Positions 15,314 to 24,053 of a stretch of 46,868 bases of DNA are shown here, piece after piece (within the stretch, counting starts at the first letter, position 1; each line of letters opens with the position of its first letter). Where the stretch lies: assembly GCA_900548265.1 (NCBI GenBank), contig URKG01000013.1, forward strand, positions 1-46,868, written 5' to 3'. The notes under the pieces were generated by a model. The model had not been told where the DNA came from, did no database searches, and worked only from the letters and a program-made list of their open reading frames with translations. Origin of the DNA: an uncultured Collinsella sp. Its GTDB lineage: Bacteria; Actinomycetota; Coriobacteriia; Coriobacteriales; Coriobacteriaceae. Both the position numbers and the translations under genes were made by a program.

Positions 15314-16096
15314 ATGGCCGAACCCACGCTTTTGCCCGAGCGGCTTCAGTACCGCCCGACCAAGATCGAGCTCGACGAGAGCATCGAGAAGGCCAAGGCG
15401 ACCCTTCTTAAGAAAATCAAGCGCTCGGTGTACGTCTACCGCGTTGACTGCGGCGGCTGCAACGGCTGCGAGATTGAGATCTTCGGTTCCATCACGCCCG
15501 TCTTCGACGTCGAGCGCTTTGGCATCAAGGTCGTGCCTTCGCCCCGTCACGCCGATGTGCTGCTGTACACCGGCGCCGTGACGCGTGCCATGCGCATGCC
15601 GGCCCTGCGCGCCTTTGAGGCTGCACCCGATCCCAAGATCGTGGTGTCCTATGGCGCGTGCGGCTGCACTGGCGGCATCTTCTACGACAACTACTGCGTC
15701 TGGGGCGGCACGGATAAGATTCTGCCGGTCGATGTCTACATCCCCGGCTGCCCGCCCAGCCCCGCGCAGACCGTCTACGGCTTTGCCATGGCGCTCGGTC
15801 TGCTGGACCAAAAGCTCCATGCCGAGACCACGGTGGAGGCCGCCGGCGAGCAGGCCGATATCCTGCACCCCGGCGTGCCGTACAAGCTGCGCGTTGCCAT
15901 CGAGCGCGAGGCTCGCGCCATGAGCGGCTACCGTTACGGCCGCGACCTGGCCAACGAGTTTATGGATACGCTCGAGGGCGCGCCCAAGGGTGATATCCGA
16001 GGTGCCATGGCGCTGCTCATCGACAAGCAGGACGATCCGCGCCGCGTTGAGGTCTACTCGGCGCTGCAGGATCTGGTGCTGGCCGGAGGTCGCTAG
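15314..16096 (+). CDS. hyfI: Hydrogenase-4 small subunit, NuoB-like
   Basis: A 260-residue NuoB/HycG-family subunit that binds the 4Fe-4S cluster nearest the [NiFe] site. Ligand motifs are CGGCNGCE, the Cys in GACGCTGG, and GCPPSP. Residues 1-45 form a charged helix before the core. It follows hyfH by two bases and is the last structural subunit of the complex. Confidence 0.93.
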   Translation: MAEPTLLPERLQYRPTKIELDESIEKAKATLLKKIKRSVYVYRVDCGGCNGCEIEIFGSITPVFDVERFGIKVVPSPRHADVLLYTGAVTRAMRMPALRAFEAAPDPKIVVSYGACGCTGGIFYDNYCVWGGTDKILPVDVYIPGCPPSPAQTVYGFAMALGLLDQKLHAETTVEAAGEQADILHPGVPYKLRVAIEREARAMSGYRYGRDLANEFMDTLEGAPKGDIRGAMALLIDKQDDPRRVEVYSALQDLVLAGGR

Positions 16097-16678
16097 ATGG
16101 AGCTCACGGACCGCTCTGGTTACTTTGCGGGCCCCGGCATGCTCGGCGGCTCCTTTGGCGATGCCTCGCGCGCAAGCGACGAGGCCGCCGAGGGCGTCGC
16201 CGACCCCTGCCTGGGCCACACTCCCGACCAGGTGGTCTTTTACGAGCTCACGCGTAAGTTTGTGGAGACCGAGGAAGACGTTCCCCAGGAGGCCTGCGAC
16301 GTGCTGTACTACACGCTCGCCGTGGGCCACCACACCGGCGTGCTCGATTGCTTTGAGCCGCGCCTGTCGGTGCCGGTGGATGTGTTCTATTCGCTCGTCG
16401 ACGCGTTGCCGGAGGGGGAGGCCAAGACCAAGTTCGAGGCCATCCGCTCCTTTGGCGAGTGCCAGCTTGACAAGGCATCGGTGCCGTCGCTGCTCGAGGC
16501 CTGCGACACGCTGCTCGACGAGCGCGGTTTTCGCGGGTCGGCCAAGGCCGGCATCTCGGTGTTCGACGACGACTTTGGCCTGCATGCCCAGCAGGTCGCG
16601 TTCTTAATGAAGTTCCGCGATCTGGTGGAGCGCGTGCGCGATGTGTCGGGCGTGTATCTGACGGGGAGGTTGCAGTAA
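16097..16678 (+). CDS. hyfJ: HycH/HyfJ-type formate hydrogenlyase assembly protein
   Basis: A 193-residue soluble protein. From residue 45 it follows the E. coli HycH pattern closely (VVFYELTRKFVETEEDVPQEA, VLYYTLAVGHHTGVLDC). The first 45 residues are an extra Gly/Ser/Ala-rich N terminus. HycH is needed for maturation of the hydrogenase large subunit but is not part of the final complex. It starts immediately after the hyfI stop and shares one base with the protease gene. Confidence 0.85.
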   Translation: MELTDRSGYFAGPGMLGGSFGDASRASDEAAEGVADPCLGHTPDQVVFYELTRKFVETEEDVPQEACDVLYYTLAVGHHTGVLDCFEPRLSVPVDVFYSLVDALPEGEAKTKFEAIRSFGECQLDKASVPSLLEACDTLLDERGFRGSAKAGISVFDDDFGLHAQQVAFLMKFRDLVERVRDVSGVYLTGRLQ

Positions 16679-17181
16679 TGGGTCGCGTTGTGGATGGTCG
16701 TGTGAACGGCGCCCCGTTTGCGGGTATCGTGCTCACGGCGGGAAGCGTGCTGCGTGCCGACGATGCCGCCGGCCCCGTGCTCTCCAAAAAGATGGAGGAC
16801 GCGCCCATCGCCGGTTGGTACACCATCGACGGCGGCCAAACGCCCGAGGATGACATCATCGAGGTCAAGCGCGAGCGTCCGCCTCGCCTGGTCTTGGTCG
16901 ATGCCGCCGACATGGCGCTGCCCGTCGGGTCCATCCGCTTGCTCGACAAGCACGATGTGGCCCGCAAGTCGATGTTCACCACGCATTCGCTTCCTTTGTC
17001 GATTCTGATCGAGGAAATCGAACAATCGTGTGATGATATCGTCTTCGTTGGGATTCAGCCGGGCGACACGGAGTTCTACAACCCTATGTCCCCGGAAGTC
17101 TTTGACGCCGTCGACGCCGTGTACGACGCCGTGGCCGCCAACGACTTTTCCCACTTTGTCCGCTTGGGGCAAGAGCAATAG
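16678..17181 (+). CDS. hycI: HycI-type hydrogenase maturation protease
   Basis: A 167-residue nickel-dependent endopeptidase that trims the C terminus of the large hydrogenase subunit after nickel insertion. It keeps the metal-binding Asp in RADDAAGP, the second Asp in LVDAADMALP, and the His in FTTHSLPL. FVGIQP and FYNPMS match HycI. The usual GN before the first Asp is GS here (TAGSVLRADD), and DDG is DDA. These are mild departures at conserved sites, but the three ligand positions are intact. Its substrate is presumably the HyfG encoded above, which keeps a matching C-terminal tail. Confidence 0.9.
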   Translation: MGRVVDGRVNGAPFAGIVLTAGSVLRADDAAGPVLSKKMEDAPIAGWYTIDGGQTPEDDIIEVKRERPPRLVLVDAADMALPVGSIRLLDKHDVARKSMFTTHSLPLSILIEEIEQSCDDIVFVGIQPGDTEFYNPMSPEVFDAVDAVYDAVAANDFSHFVRLGQEQ

Positions 17182-17220
17182 GAGCGCTTGTCCCTGCTGA
17201 TTAGGAAAGAAGTGATTGAC

Positions 17221-18060
17221 ATGGCAGATTCCAAGGCAGAATATCCCGCTCCCGATTGCCTGGCGCCTGCCGCGATCGAGGCCAAGACCGAGACCGCCGG
17301 CGTGACCAAGGCCAACCTGCCGGTCGCAAAGGCCTTTGTTTTGGCGATGTTCGCCGGCGCGTTCATTGCCTTCGGCGGTCTGTTCTTTACCGTGTTCTTG
17401 AGCGATAGCACGCTGGGCTGGGGCGCTCAGCGTGTCGTGGGCGGCCTGTGCTTTTGCCTGGGCCTGGTGCTGGTGCTGGTGTGCGGCGCCGAGCTGTTCA
17501 CCGGCAATTCGCTTATGGTCTGCGCGCTCAAGAGCAAAAAGATCACTCTGGCTCAGATGCTCAAGGCTTGGGTCGTCGTATGGGTCGGTAACTTTGTCGG
17601 TGCCCTGTTCATCGTCTTTTTGGTGTACATGGCCGGCATTTACAAGCTCAACGGCGAGGCGGTCGCCAATTCCATGGTGAGCGTCGCCGCTGGCAAGGTG
17701 ACGGTCGACTGGGTGACGATCTTCTTCCGCGGCATCCTGTGCAACATCTTTGTGTGCCTGGCCGTGTGGATCGGTACCGCCGGCAAGACCGTGGTCGATA
17801 AGGTTGTGGGCATTCTGCTACCCATCGCCGCCTTTGTGGCCTGCGGTTTTGAGCACTGCGTTGCCAACATGTACTTTTTGCCCATGGGCGCCGTGATGCA
17901 TGCATGCGGTTACGGTGCCGACGTCGCCGGCGCCGATGCGCTCAACGCCGCGGGCATTGCGTTTAACCTGTCCGCCGCCACGCTGGGCAACATCGTGGGC
18001 GGCGCGGTTCTGATCGCGCTCGGCTACTGGTTTATCTACGCTAAGAAGTCCGAGGCGTAA
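17221..18060 (+). CDS. focA: Formate channel / formate-nitrite transporter family protein
   Basis: A 279-residue six-helix pentameric-channel family protein. CGFEHCVANMYFLPMGAV corresponds to the FEHSxANM signature carrying the gating His, and GNFVGALF and CGAELFTGNSLM match other FNT motifs. It moves formate or formic acid across the membrane and so feeds the dehydrogenase. The start is set by AGGAAAGAAG upstream of ATG 17221; the frame is open a little further but without a ribosome-binding site. It is the last gene before a strong terminator. Nitrite as substrate cannot be excluded from sequence, but context favours formate. Confidence 0.9.
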   Translation: MADSKAEYPAPDCLAPAAIEAKTETAGVTKANLPVAKAFVLAMFAGAFIAFGGLFFTVFLSDSTLGWGAQRVVGGLCFCLGLVLVLVCGAELFTGNSLMVCALKSKKITLAQMLKAWVVVWVGNFVGALFIVFLVYMAGIYKLNGEAVANSMVSVAAGKVTVDWVTIFFRGILCNIFVCLAVWIGTAGKTVVDKVVGILLPIAAFVACGFEHCVANMYFLPMGAVMHACGYGADVAGADALNAAGIAFNLSAATLGNIVGGAVLIALGYWFIYAKKSEA

Positions 18061-18082
18061 GGTACCGTCTGTTTGACGTTGG

Positions 18083-18118
18083 GCCTCCCGCGGGGCGTTG
18101 CCGTGCGGGAGGCTTTTT
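18083..18118 (+). terminator. Intrinsic terminator of the formate hydrogenlyase operon
   Basis: GCCTCCCGC pairs with GCGGGAGGC (9 bp) around a 13-base loop, followed by TTTTT. It lies directly after focA. Confidence 0.88.
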
Positions 18119-18182
18119 GGGTCCGGGGCTTGTTGCCGGGCTTTTGGCCTGTTGTGTTTGGCTGATGAAAGGGGTAATCGAG

Positions 18183-20300
18183 ATGGCATCTGCTGTGAAG
18201 CGTGACAGTCGCGCCGTGGTGACCACATGCGGGGGATGCTATGCCGATTGCGCCTTTGCGGCACGCGTTGAGGACGGTCGCGTGGTGGCCGAGCTGCCGG
18301 TGCCGGGACATCCGTGCGCGGCGCGTGCCCTCTGCGCCCGCGGACGGCATCGCCTGGCAATGCCGTTTGACGAGCACGACCGCATCATGCACCCCATGCG
18401 CCGACGAGCTGATGGCTCGGGGTTCGATGCGATTACCTGGGACGAGGCGTTTGCGCAGATCGCTGCGCGCCTTGGGGGGATTGTTGACGGGCATGGTCCG
18501 CGCGCGCTGGGCATGACGCTCGGCGTTCCCTCGTTCGACCGCTACTGGGCCTATCGCCTTATGCATGCGCTGGGTTCGCCCAACGTGTACGGTGCCGACG
18601 GCGCCTGCGAGGTAAGCCGACTTACCGGTTGGGAGCACAGCCTGGGCTATAGTCCCGTCTCCGACCTGGCGCATACCGATTGCATCATGTACCTAGGGCG
18701 TTCCATCGTCGATTCGTCGACGACGGGGGCCGTTGATGCGCTCAACGATGCCCGTCGCCGTGGGGCGAAGATTATCGTGGTCGACCCCCGGCGCAGCGGC
18801 TCGGCTGCGCTTGCCGACCGCTGGCTGCGCGTGCGTCCCGGATGCGATTTGGCCTTGCTGCTGGGCATTGCGCATGTCTTGATTGCCGAGGACCTGTATG
18901 ACCATGAGTTCGTGACCCGCTATACCACGGGTTTTGACGAGCTGGCGCAGGCTGCTGCTGTTTGGACGCCTGAGTGGGCCGAGTCGATGTGCGACGTGCC
19001 GGCCGCAGAGATCGCCGCCACGGCGCGCGATCTAGCTGCTGCCGCGCCCGCTGCCGTGGTGGACGCCGGCTTTCATGGCGGCATTGGCATCGCGTATGCC
19101 AATAGCACCCAGACCGCGCGCGCGATTTGTCTGGTCGATGTGCTGCTGGGCTGCATCGGACACGCGGGCGGCGCGCTCAATCCACCTACACCGCTTGCGC
19201 TGGGCGACTTGGATCCTGCGCGTTTCGCGACGCCGCTGGTGCCTCGTGAGCCCAAGTTGGGGTCCGAGCGCTATTCACTGGTCGATCCGGTGCGCGGCCT
19301 GTGCACGACCATCGGTCAGTCGATTCTTGCCGGCGATTTGCGTGGGCTCATCGTCTATGCCAGTAACCCCGGTGCGGGCTATGGCAATGCCGGGGCGTGG
19401 CTATCGATTCTGGAACAGCTTGACCTGCTCGTGACCGTTGATATTCGCTGGTCCGAGACGGCGCGCGTGTCCGATTTCGTGCTGCCCGACGTGACGTATC
19501 TGGAGGCCGACCGCGGTGTGGGCACGGTCGTGGGCGCCAACGATGCGCGGGTGTTCTACCGCAATGCCGTGCTGCCTGTGCAGCATGACGACACGAGACC
19601 GGGGCGGGAGATCTTTGCCGGGTTGGCTGCGGCCTGCGGCGTTGGCGAGTTCTTTGACTTTACGTCCGACGATTTGGCCGCCGCCCAGGTGGCGCCTTTT
19701 GGGATCGATCTGGACGAGCTCAAGGAGCGCGGCTGGGCCGATACGGGCATGGCGCTGCCGACGCGCACGGGTGAGCCGGTGATTCCGCTTGCCGGCGGCA
19801 AGATTGCGCTGGCTAGCGACATGTGGGAGCGAGCCGGCATGAGTCGTGTGCCCAACTGGATCGCTCCCATGGTGGAGCCCGGCCCGGGGATGTTTCGCCT
19901 CATTAGCGGCAACCGTCCCTTTGAGTCGCATACCTCGCGAAGGCTTGCGGTCCAAGGTGCCGCCGAGGTGGGGTCGGATTTGGACGCCGTGCAGATGAAC
20001 GCCGATGTCGCCGCTCGCATGGGTATTGCCGACGGCGAGGTCGTCGAGATTGTGAGCGACATGGGCCGCGACCGCGTGCGCGTGGAGACGACGCCCTATC
20101 TGCATCCGGCGTGCATCTTCACCTCGGCCGCTCCCGGCGGGCGTTCGTTTGGCGCCGATGCCGCTGGCGCTCAAGCCTTGGGCGTGGGCCCGCTCGACCA
20201 TACGCCGTTGCGTTGGGACCCGTTGACGGGCGCTGCGCTCACCCAGGAAAACGCCGTTCGCGTGGAAAAGATCGCGGCACGCGAGGATAATAGCGAGTAA
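18183..20300 (+). CDS. Lone cytoplasmic molybdopterin oxidoreductase, substrate unknown
   Basis: A 705-residue member of the DMSO-reductase (CISM) superfamily. The N-terminal Cys set CGGCYADC...C (in ALCARG) binds one 4Fe-4S cluster. Mid-protein VVDPRRSGSAALADRWLRVRPGCD is typical of the cofactor-binding domain, and the C-terminal part is the molybdopterin-dinucleotide-binding fold. The likely metal ligand is the Cys in DGACEVSRL rather than selenocysteine; no in-frame TGA occurs. There is no twin-arginine signal. No ferredoxin or membrane-anchor subunit is adjacent, which recalls single-subunit enzymes such as acetylene hydratase or orphan thiosulfate/polysulfide reductase-like proteins. ATG 18183 is chosen because of the AAAGGGG before it. 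It sits between the focA terminator and selA and may share transcription with the sel genes. Confidence 0.8.
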   Translation: MASAVKRDSRAVVTTCGGCYADCAFAARVEDGRVVAELPVPGHPCAARALCARGRHRLAMPFDEHDRIMHPMRRRADGSGFDAITWDEAFAQIAARLGGIVDGHGPRALGMTLGVPSFDRYWAYRLMHALGSPNVYGADGACEVSRLTGWEHSLGYSPVSDLAHTDCIMYLGRSIVDSSTTGAVDALNDARRRGAKIIVVDPRRSGSAALADRWLRVRPGCDLALLLGIAHVLIAEDLYDHEFVTRYTTGFDELAQAAAVWTPEWAESMCDVPAAEIAATARDLAAAAPAAVVDAGFHGGIGIAYANSTQTARAICLVDVLLGCIGHAGGALNPPTPLALGDLDPARFATPLVPREPKLGSERYSLVDPVRGLCTTIGQSILAGDLRGLIVYASNPGAGYGNAGAWLSILEQLDLLVTVDIRWSETARVSDFVLPDVTYLEADRGVGTVVGANDARVFYRNAVLPVQHDDTRPGREIFAGLAAACGVGEFFDFTSDDLAAAQVAPFGIDLDELKERGWADTGMALPTRTGEPVIPLAGGKIALASDMWERAGMSRVPNWIAPMVEPGPGMFRLISGNRPFESHTSRRLAVQGAAEVGSDLDAVQMNADVAARMGIADGEVVEIVSDMGRDRVRVETTPYLHPACIFTSAAPGGRSFGADAAGAQALGVGPLDHTPLRWDPLTGAALTQENAVRVEKIAAREDNSE

Positions 20301-20376
20301 TTGACTCAGCTGATCGAATTGGCTGATAGTTTGACATTCGAACGATTGATTCACCTTTGGTTTTGAAAGGCCGCAC

Positions 20377-21834
20377 ATGAGCGATAGCCAGAACATGTCC
20401 GATGAGGTGCGCGCCCGCCTGCGCGCCATTCCCTCCGTCAACGAGCTGCTCGCAGAGTGGCCGGTTGTGAAGGCGGCGGGGGAGACCTGCGACGCGGTGG
20501 TGCATGCCGCCGTCACGGCCGAGCTCGACGAGGAGCGCGCCGCCATTCGTGCCGGCGCCGCCCCGCGTTCCAAGCGCGAGCTGGCCTCGGCCATCGAGTG
20601 GCGTGCGCATCGCTCCGCGCTGCCGAGCCTGCGTCCCGCCGTCAACGCCACGGGTGTGGTTATCCATACCAACTTGGGTCGCGCCCCGCTCGCGGAATCA
20701 GCTGCCAAAGCCGTGGCCGAGGTCGCGCGCGGGTATAGCACGCTCGAGTACAGTGTGGACACCTGTTCGCGCGGGTCGCGCAAGGAGCACGCCGCGCAGC
20801 TGATCCGCTCACTCACCGGTGCCGAGGACGCGCTCGTGGTCAACAACAATGCCGCCGCGGTGCTGCTGGTGCTGGCGACTCACGCTGCGGGTAAAGAGGT
20901 TATCGTCAGCCGCGGTGAGCTTGTCGAGATTGGCGGCAGCTTCCGCATCCCCGATGTCATGGCGGCTTCGGGCGCCAAACTCGTCGAGGTCGGCGCCACC
21001 AACCGCACGCACCTGGGCGACTACGAGCGCGCTATCACGGCCGACACGGCCATGATCTTGAAGGTCCATCCTTCCAACTACCGCATTGAGGGCTTTCACG
21101 AGGAAGTGAGCTCCAAGGAGCTTGCCGCGCTGGCGCACAAGCATGGCCTGCTGTTCTACGAGGACCAGGGGTCGGGCGCGCTTTTGCCCGACGACATCTT
21201 GGTGCGCGGCGGTGAGGAGCCCACGCCGGCTTCGGTCGCGGCGGGGCTCGATATCGTGTCGTGCTCGGGCGATAAGCTACTCGGTGCCGCACAGGCGGGC
21301 ATTATCATGGGCCGTCGCGATCTGGTCCAGGCTTGCGGGTCGCATCCGCTTATGCGTGCCCTGCGCCCGGGCAAGCTCGCACTGGCTGCGCTCGAGGCTA
21401 CACTGCGCATTTATATGGATGGGGCGGATGTGGTCCATCGCGAGGTGCCGGTGCTCAACATGCTCACGCTTCCGCAGGCTCATCTGAAGCGTCGCGCACG
21501 CAAGCTGCGCGAGCTGATGGTGGCGGGCTTCGATAAGGCTGGCTGCCCGTGTGCCGTGCAGGTGGAAATCGTCGAGGAGTCGTCGACTCCCGGCGGCGGC
21601 TCGCTGCCTACCGTCGAGCTGCCCACCATGTGCGTGGCCGTCTGCCCGGTCGACGGGCGCCTGTCCGTTGACGCGCTCAAGCGCTCGCTCGTCCAAGACT
21701 TCGATACGCCGGTCGTCACGCGCGCCTCGCATGACCGCATCCTGTTTGACGTGCGCACGCTCGTGGGCGACCGCGATATCGAGACAGCGGCATCGACGCT
21801 CGTTGCGTGCGTTAAGAAGGCGATTGCTCGATGA
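20377..21834 (+). CDS. selA: L-seryl-tRNA(Sec) selenium transferase
   Basis: A 485-residue PLP enzyme that converts Ser-tRNA(Sec) to selenocysteinyl-tRNA(Sec) with selenophosphate. The PLP lysine is in CSGDKLLGAAQAGI; NATGVVIHTNLGRAPL and YEDQGSGALLPDD are SelA family signatures. Length is normal (E. coli 463). The start has AAAGG 9 bases upstream. It overlaps selB by 4 bases (ATGA), a classic selAB arrangement. It supplies charged tRNA for the formate dehydrogenase encoded in the same locus. Confidence 0.96.
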   Translation: MSDSQNMSDEVRARLRAIPSVNELLAEWPVVKAAGETCDAVVHAAVTAELDEERAAIRAGAAPRSKRELASAIEWRAHRSALPSLRPAVNATGVVIHTNLGRAPLAESAAKAVAEVARGYSTLEYSVDTCSRGSRKEHAAQLIRSLTGAEDALVVNNNAAAVLLVLATHAAGKEVIVSRGELVEIGGSFRIPDVMAASGAKLVEVGATNRTHLGDYERAITADTAMILKVHPSNYRIEGFHEEVSSKELAALAHKHGLLFYEDQGSGALLPDDILVRGGEEPTPASVAAGLDIVSCSGDKLLGAAQAGIIMGRRDLVQACGSHPLMRALRPGKLALAALEATLRIYMDGADVVHREVPVLNMLTLPQAHLKRRARKLRELMVAGFDKAGCPCAVQVEIVEESSTPGGGSLPTVELPTMCVAVCPVDGRLSVDALKRSLVQDFDTPVVTRASHDRILFDVRTLVGDRDIETAASTLVACVKKAIAR

Positions 21835-23798
21835 GTGAGGTTAAAGCGCTGGTGGAGTGTCCCGTTATCGTTGGCACGGCGGGCCACGTCGACCACGGTA
21901 AGTCGGCGCTGATCGAGGCGCTGACCGGCAAGAATCCCGATCGCCTGGAGGTCGAGCGCCGTCGCGGTATGACCGTGGAGCTGGGCTTTGGCGAGCTGGC
22001 ACTGCCGAGCGGCAAGATCGTTGGCCTGGTGGACGTGCCGGGCCACGCGCATTACTTGCGCGCCATGGTGCAGGGCGCCACGGGTATCGACGTGGCCGTG
22101 CTGGTGGTCTCTGCCGTCGAGGGCGTAATGCCGCAGACGCGCGAGCACGTGCACGTGCTGGAGTTGCTGGGCGTCACGCACATGGTGGTCGCACTGACGA
22201 TGTGCGACCTGGCCGATGCCGAGATGACCGAGCTTGCCGAGCTCGATGTCGATGACTTTTTGTCGGGTACCGTGTTTGCGGGCGCGCCGATCGTGCCCGT
22301 GTCGTCCAAGACGGGCGAGGGGATCGACGGGCTGCTTGCGGTGCTCGACGAGCAGGTGGGTGTTTGCTGGGATGCCTGTCGCGACCGTGCCGAGCGGAGC
22401 GATGCCGCGCCTCGCCTGCCTATCGACCGCTGCTTTACGATCAAGGGCGTCGGCACCGTCGTGACGGGAACGCTGCACGATGCACCGGTTGCGGTGGGCG
22501 ACGAGCTGATGGCCTTGCCGTCGCGTACGGTCTGTCGCGTGCGCGGGATTCAGGTGCATGGCGATACGCCGCGCGCGCTGCCTGGTCAGCGTGTGGCGCT
22601 CAACCTGGTTGGTGACGGTGTCGCGGCGCTTGACCGTGGCGAGATGCTGGGCGTGGCGGACCGCTTTGGTCAGACGTTGCGCTTTATGATGACGTTCACC
22701 TACCTGGGCCGCGAGGGCGCCAAGCCGCGCGTGCTCGAGTCGGGCGCGCGTGTGCATGTGATGGCCGGCACGGCCGAGGTCGTCGGTCGCATCATGCTCA
22801 TGGAGGGCGAGGCCCCTATGGCGGTGGGCGAGACCCGTACCGTACAGGTGCGCTTGGAGGAGCCGCTGCCGCTGCGAGCCGGAGACCATGCCGTGGTGTT
22901 GTCGTATTCGCCCGTTATGCTCATTGGCGGTGGGCGCGTGCTGCTATCGCGCTGCCGTCGCTCGCGCGAGCTTGCCGAAGGGGAGCGTGCGCTGTATGCG
23001 GCGCTCGAGTCCGGCGATATCGCGGGCGGTGTGGGCGCTTGGCTGGCGTTGCAGACGCTGCCAGTTACGGCGGTTGATGTTGCCGAGGCTTTGGATCTTG
23101 GTGTCGGCGAGGCCGATGCCGCACTGCGCGGGTTGGTGGCGCAGGGCTCCGTTCGCAAGCTTGCCGTGGGTGATGCGGACCTCTTGGCGGACACCGTGGT
23201 GCTCGACGCCGCGATGGATGCACTGGCGACGACCCTGTCAGCCATGCATGCGGCGTCTCCCAAGGAGACGGGCTTTACGCCCGGCGCCGTTGCCCATGCT
23301 GCGTGGCCTGCCGCTGATGAAGGCGTTGCCGCGGCTCTGATTGCCGAGGGCTGCTCGCGCGGCGTGTGCGCCGCCGAGGGCGCCGAGGTATTCGATCCGC
23401 ATTCGGCCGCCGCGGCGGCACGCGTGGTGCGAGAGGCTTGCGAGCGCATCGTCGCGCTGCTTGACGAGGCTGGCCTGGACGCACCGGCGCTTCCCGAGGT
23501 GGGCGAACAGCTGCAGCTCGGCCGCGACACCATGACGCGTGCCCTGCGCGAGCTTTCGCTCAACCGCTCGATCGTTAAGGTCGAGCGCGACGTTGCCCTG
23601 TCCGCTGCCGCCGAGGCCCATGCGCGCGAGCTTGTTGCCGCTGCCATTGAGACAGCCGGTGGCGCTGCGACCACGAGCGTGCTGCGCGAGGCCCTGGGCG
23701 TGTCGCGCAAACGTGCCATCAGCATCTTGGAGCACCTGGATGCCGTGCGCTTTACGGTTCTCGACAAGGATGCCGGCGGCCTGCGCTCCCTGCGCTAG
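21831..23798 (+). CDS. selB: Selenocysteine-specific elongation factor
   Basis: A 655-residue translational GTPase that carries Sec-tRNA to UGA codons marked by a SECIS hairpin. G1 is GHVDHGKS, G3 is DVPGHAHY, and the G4 equivalent TMCDLAD stands in place of NKxD. An EF-Tu-like core is followed by winged-helix repeats in the C-terminal half; the last wings bind the SECIS RNA. TMCD replacing a canonical NKxD is notable and merits an alignment with other actinobacterial SelB. It is translationally coupled to selA. Confidence 0.95.
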   Translation: MSEVKALVECPVIVGTAGHVDHGKSALIEALTGKNPDRLEVERRRGMTVELGFGELALPSGKIVGLVDVPGHAHYLRAMVQGATGIDVAVLVVSAVEGVMPQTREHVHVLELLGVTHMVVALTMCDLADAEMTELAELDVDDFLSGTVFAGAPIVPVSSKTGEGIDGLLAVLDEQVGVCWDACRDRAERSDAAPRLPIDRCFTIKGVGTVVTGTLHDAPVAVGDELMALPSRTVCRVRGIQVHGDTPRALPGQRVALNLVGDGVAALDRGEMLGVADRFGQTLRFMMTFTYLGREGAKPRVLESGARVHVMAGTAEVVGRIMLMEGEAPMAVGETRTVQVRLEEPLPLRAGDHAVVLSYSPVMLIGGGRVLLSRCRRSRELAEGERALYAALESGDIAGGVGAWLALQTLPVTAVDVAEALDLGVGEADAALRGLVAQGSVRKLAVGDADLLADTVVLDAAMDALATTLSAMHAASPKETGFTPGAVAHAAWPAADEGVAAALIAEGCSRGVCAAEGAEVFDPHSAAAAARVVREACERIVALLDEAGLDAPALPEVGEQLQLGRDTMTRALRELSLNRSIVKVERDVALSAAAEAHARELVAAAIETAGGAATTSVLREALGVSRKRAISILEHLDAVRFTVLDKDAGGLRSLR

Positions 23799-23824
23799 GC
23801 CGGTCACCTGCCCCCGTCTCCTCT

Positions 23825-23889
23825 GTTGCGGTGAAATAGTTCCTAGTTGGGGGCTTTGGCAGCAAAAACAGGAACTATTTCACCGCAAC
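23825..23889. repeat. Dispersed palindromic hairpin element, copy 2 (altered arms, symmetry kept)
   Basis: Arms at 23825-23844 and 23870-23889 are perfect 20-bp reverse complements around a 25-base spacer. The outer GTTGCGGTGAAATA is kept, but the inner part is GTTCCT instead of CGGACT, and both arms changed together. It sits between selB and selC; a T-rich stretch follows on the plus strand, so it might help end the selB transcript. Confidence 0.9.
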
Positions 23890-23926
23890 TTCTTGTTCGT
23901 CTTTTTGGGATGGAGCCGTTTCGGTT

Positions 23927-23935
23927 TGGTAAAAT
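23927..23935 (+). promoter_or_regulatory. Extended -10 promoter of selC
   Basis: TGGTAAAAT (TG-N-TAAAAT) ends 12 bases before the tRNA, placing the start of transcription just ahead of it. The -35 (TTGGGA, 19 bases upstream) is weak, as expected for extended -10 promoters. Confidence 0.55.
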
Positions 23936-23947
23936 ACCGCCGCACTT

Positions 23948-24044
23948 GGGAACGGATGGGCTCCGGTGGGCTCCGCGGTCCTCAAAACCGTTGCGAGGCG
24001 TGCAAAACGTCTTGGATGTGTTCGATTCACATACGTTCCCGCCA
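23948..24044 (+). tRNA. selC: tRNA-Sec (anticodon TCA)
   Basis: A 97-base tRNA with encoded CCA. GGGAACG at the 5' end pairs with CGTTCCC before GCCA. The D arm is six pairs with loop CGGT, as in bacterial tRNA-Sec. The anticodon loop CCTCAAA on stem GCGGT/ACCGT gives anticodon TCA (23982-23984), which reads UGA. The variable arm is long (GAGGCGT...ACGTCTT) and the T arm is ATGTG-TTCGATT-CACAT. The eighth acceptor pair would be G-A, a mismatch. Placement between selB and mobA completes a selABC cluster. Confidence 0.93.
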
Positions 24045-24053
24045 TACGCTACC

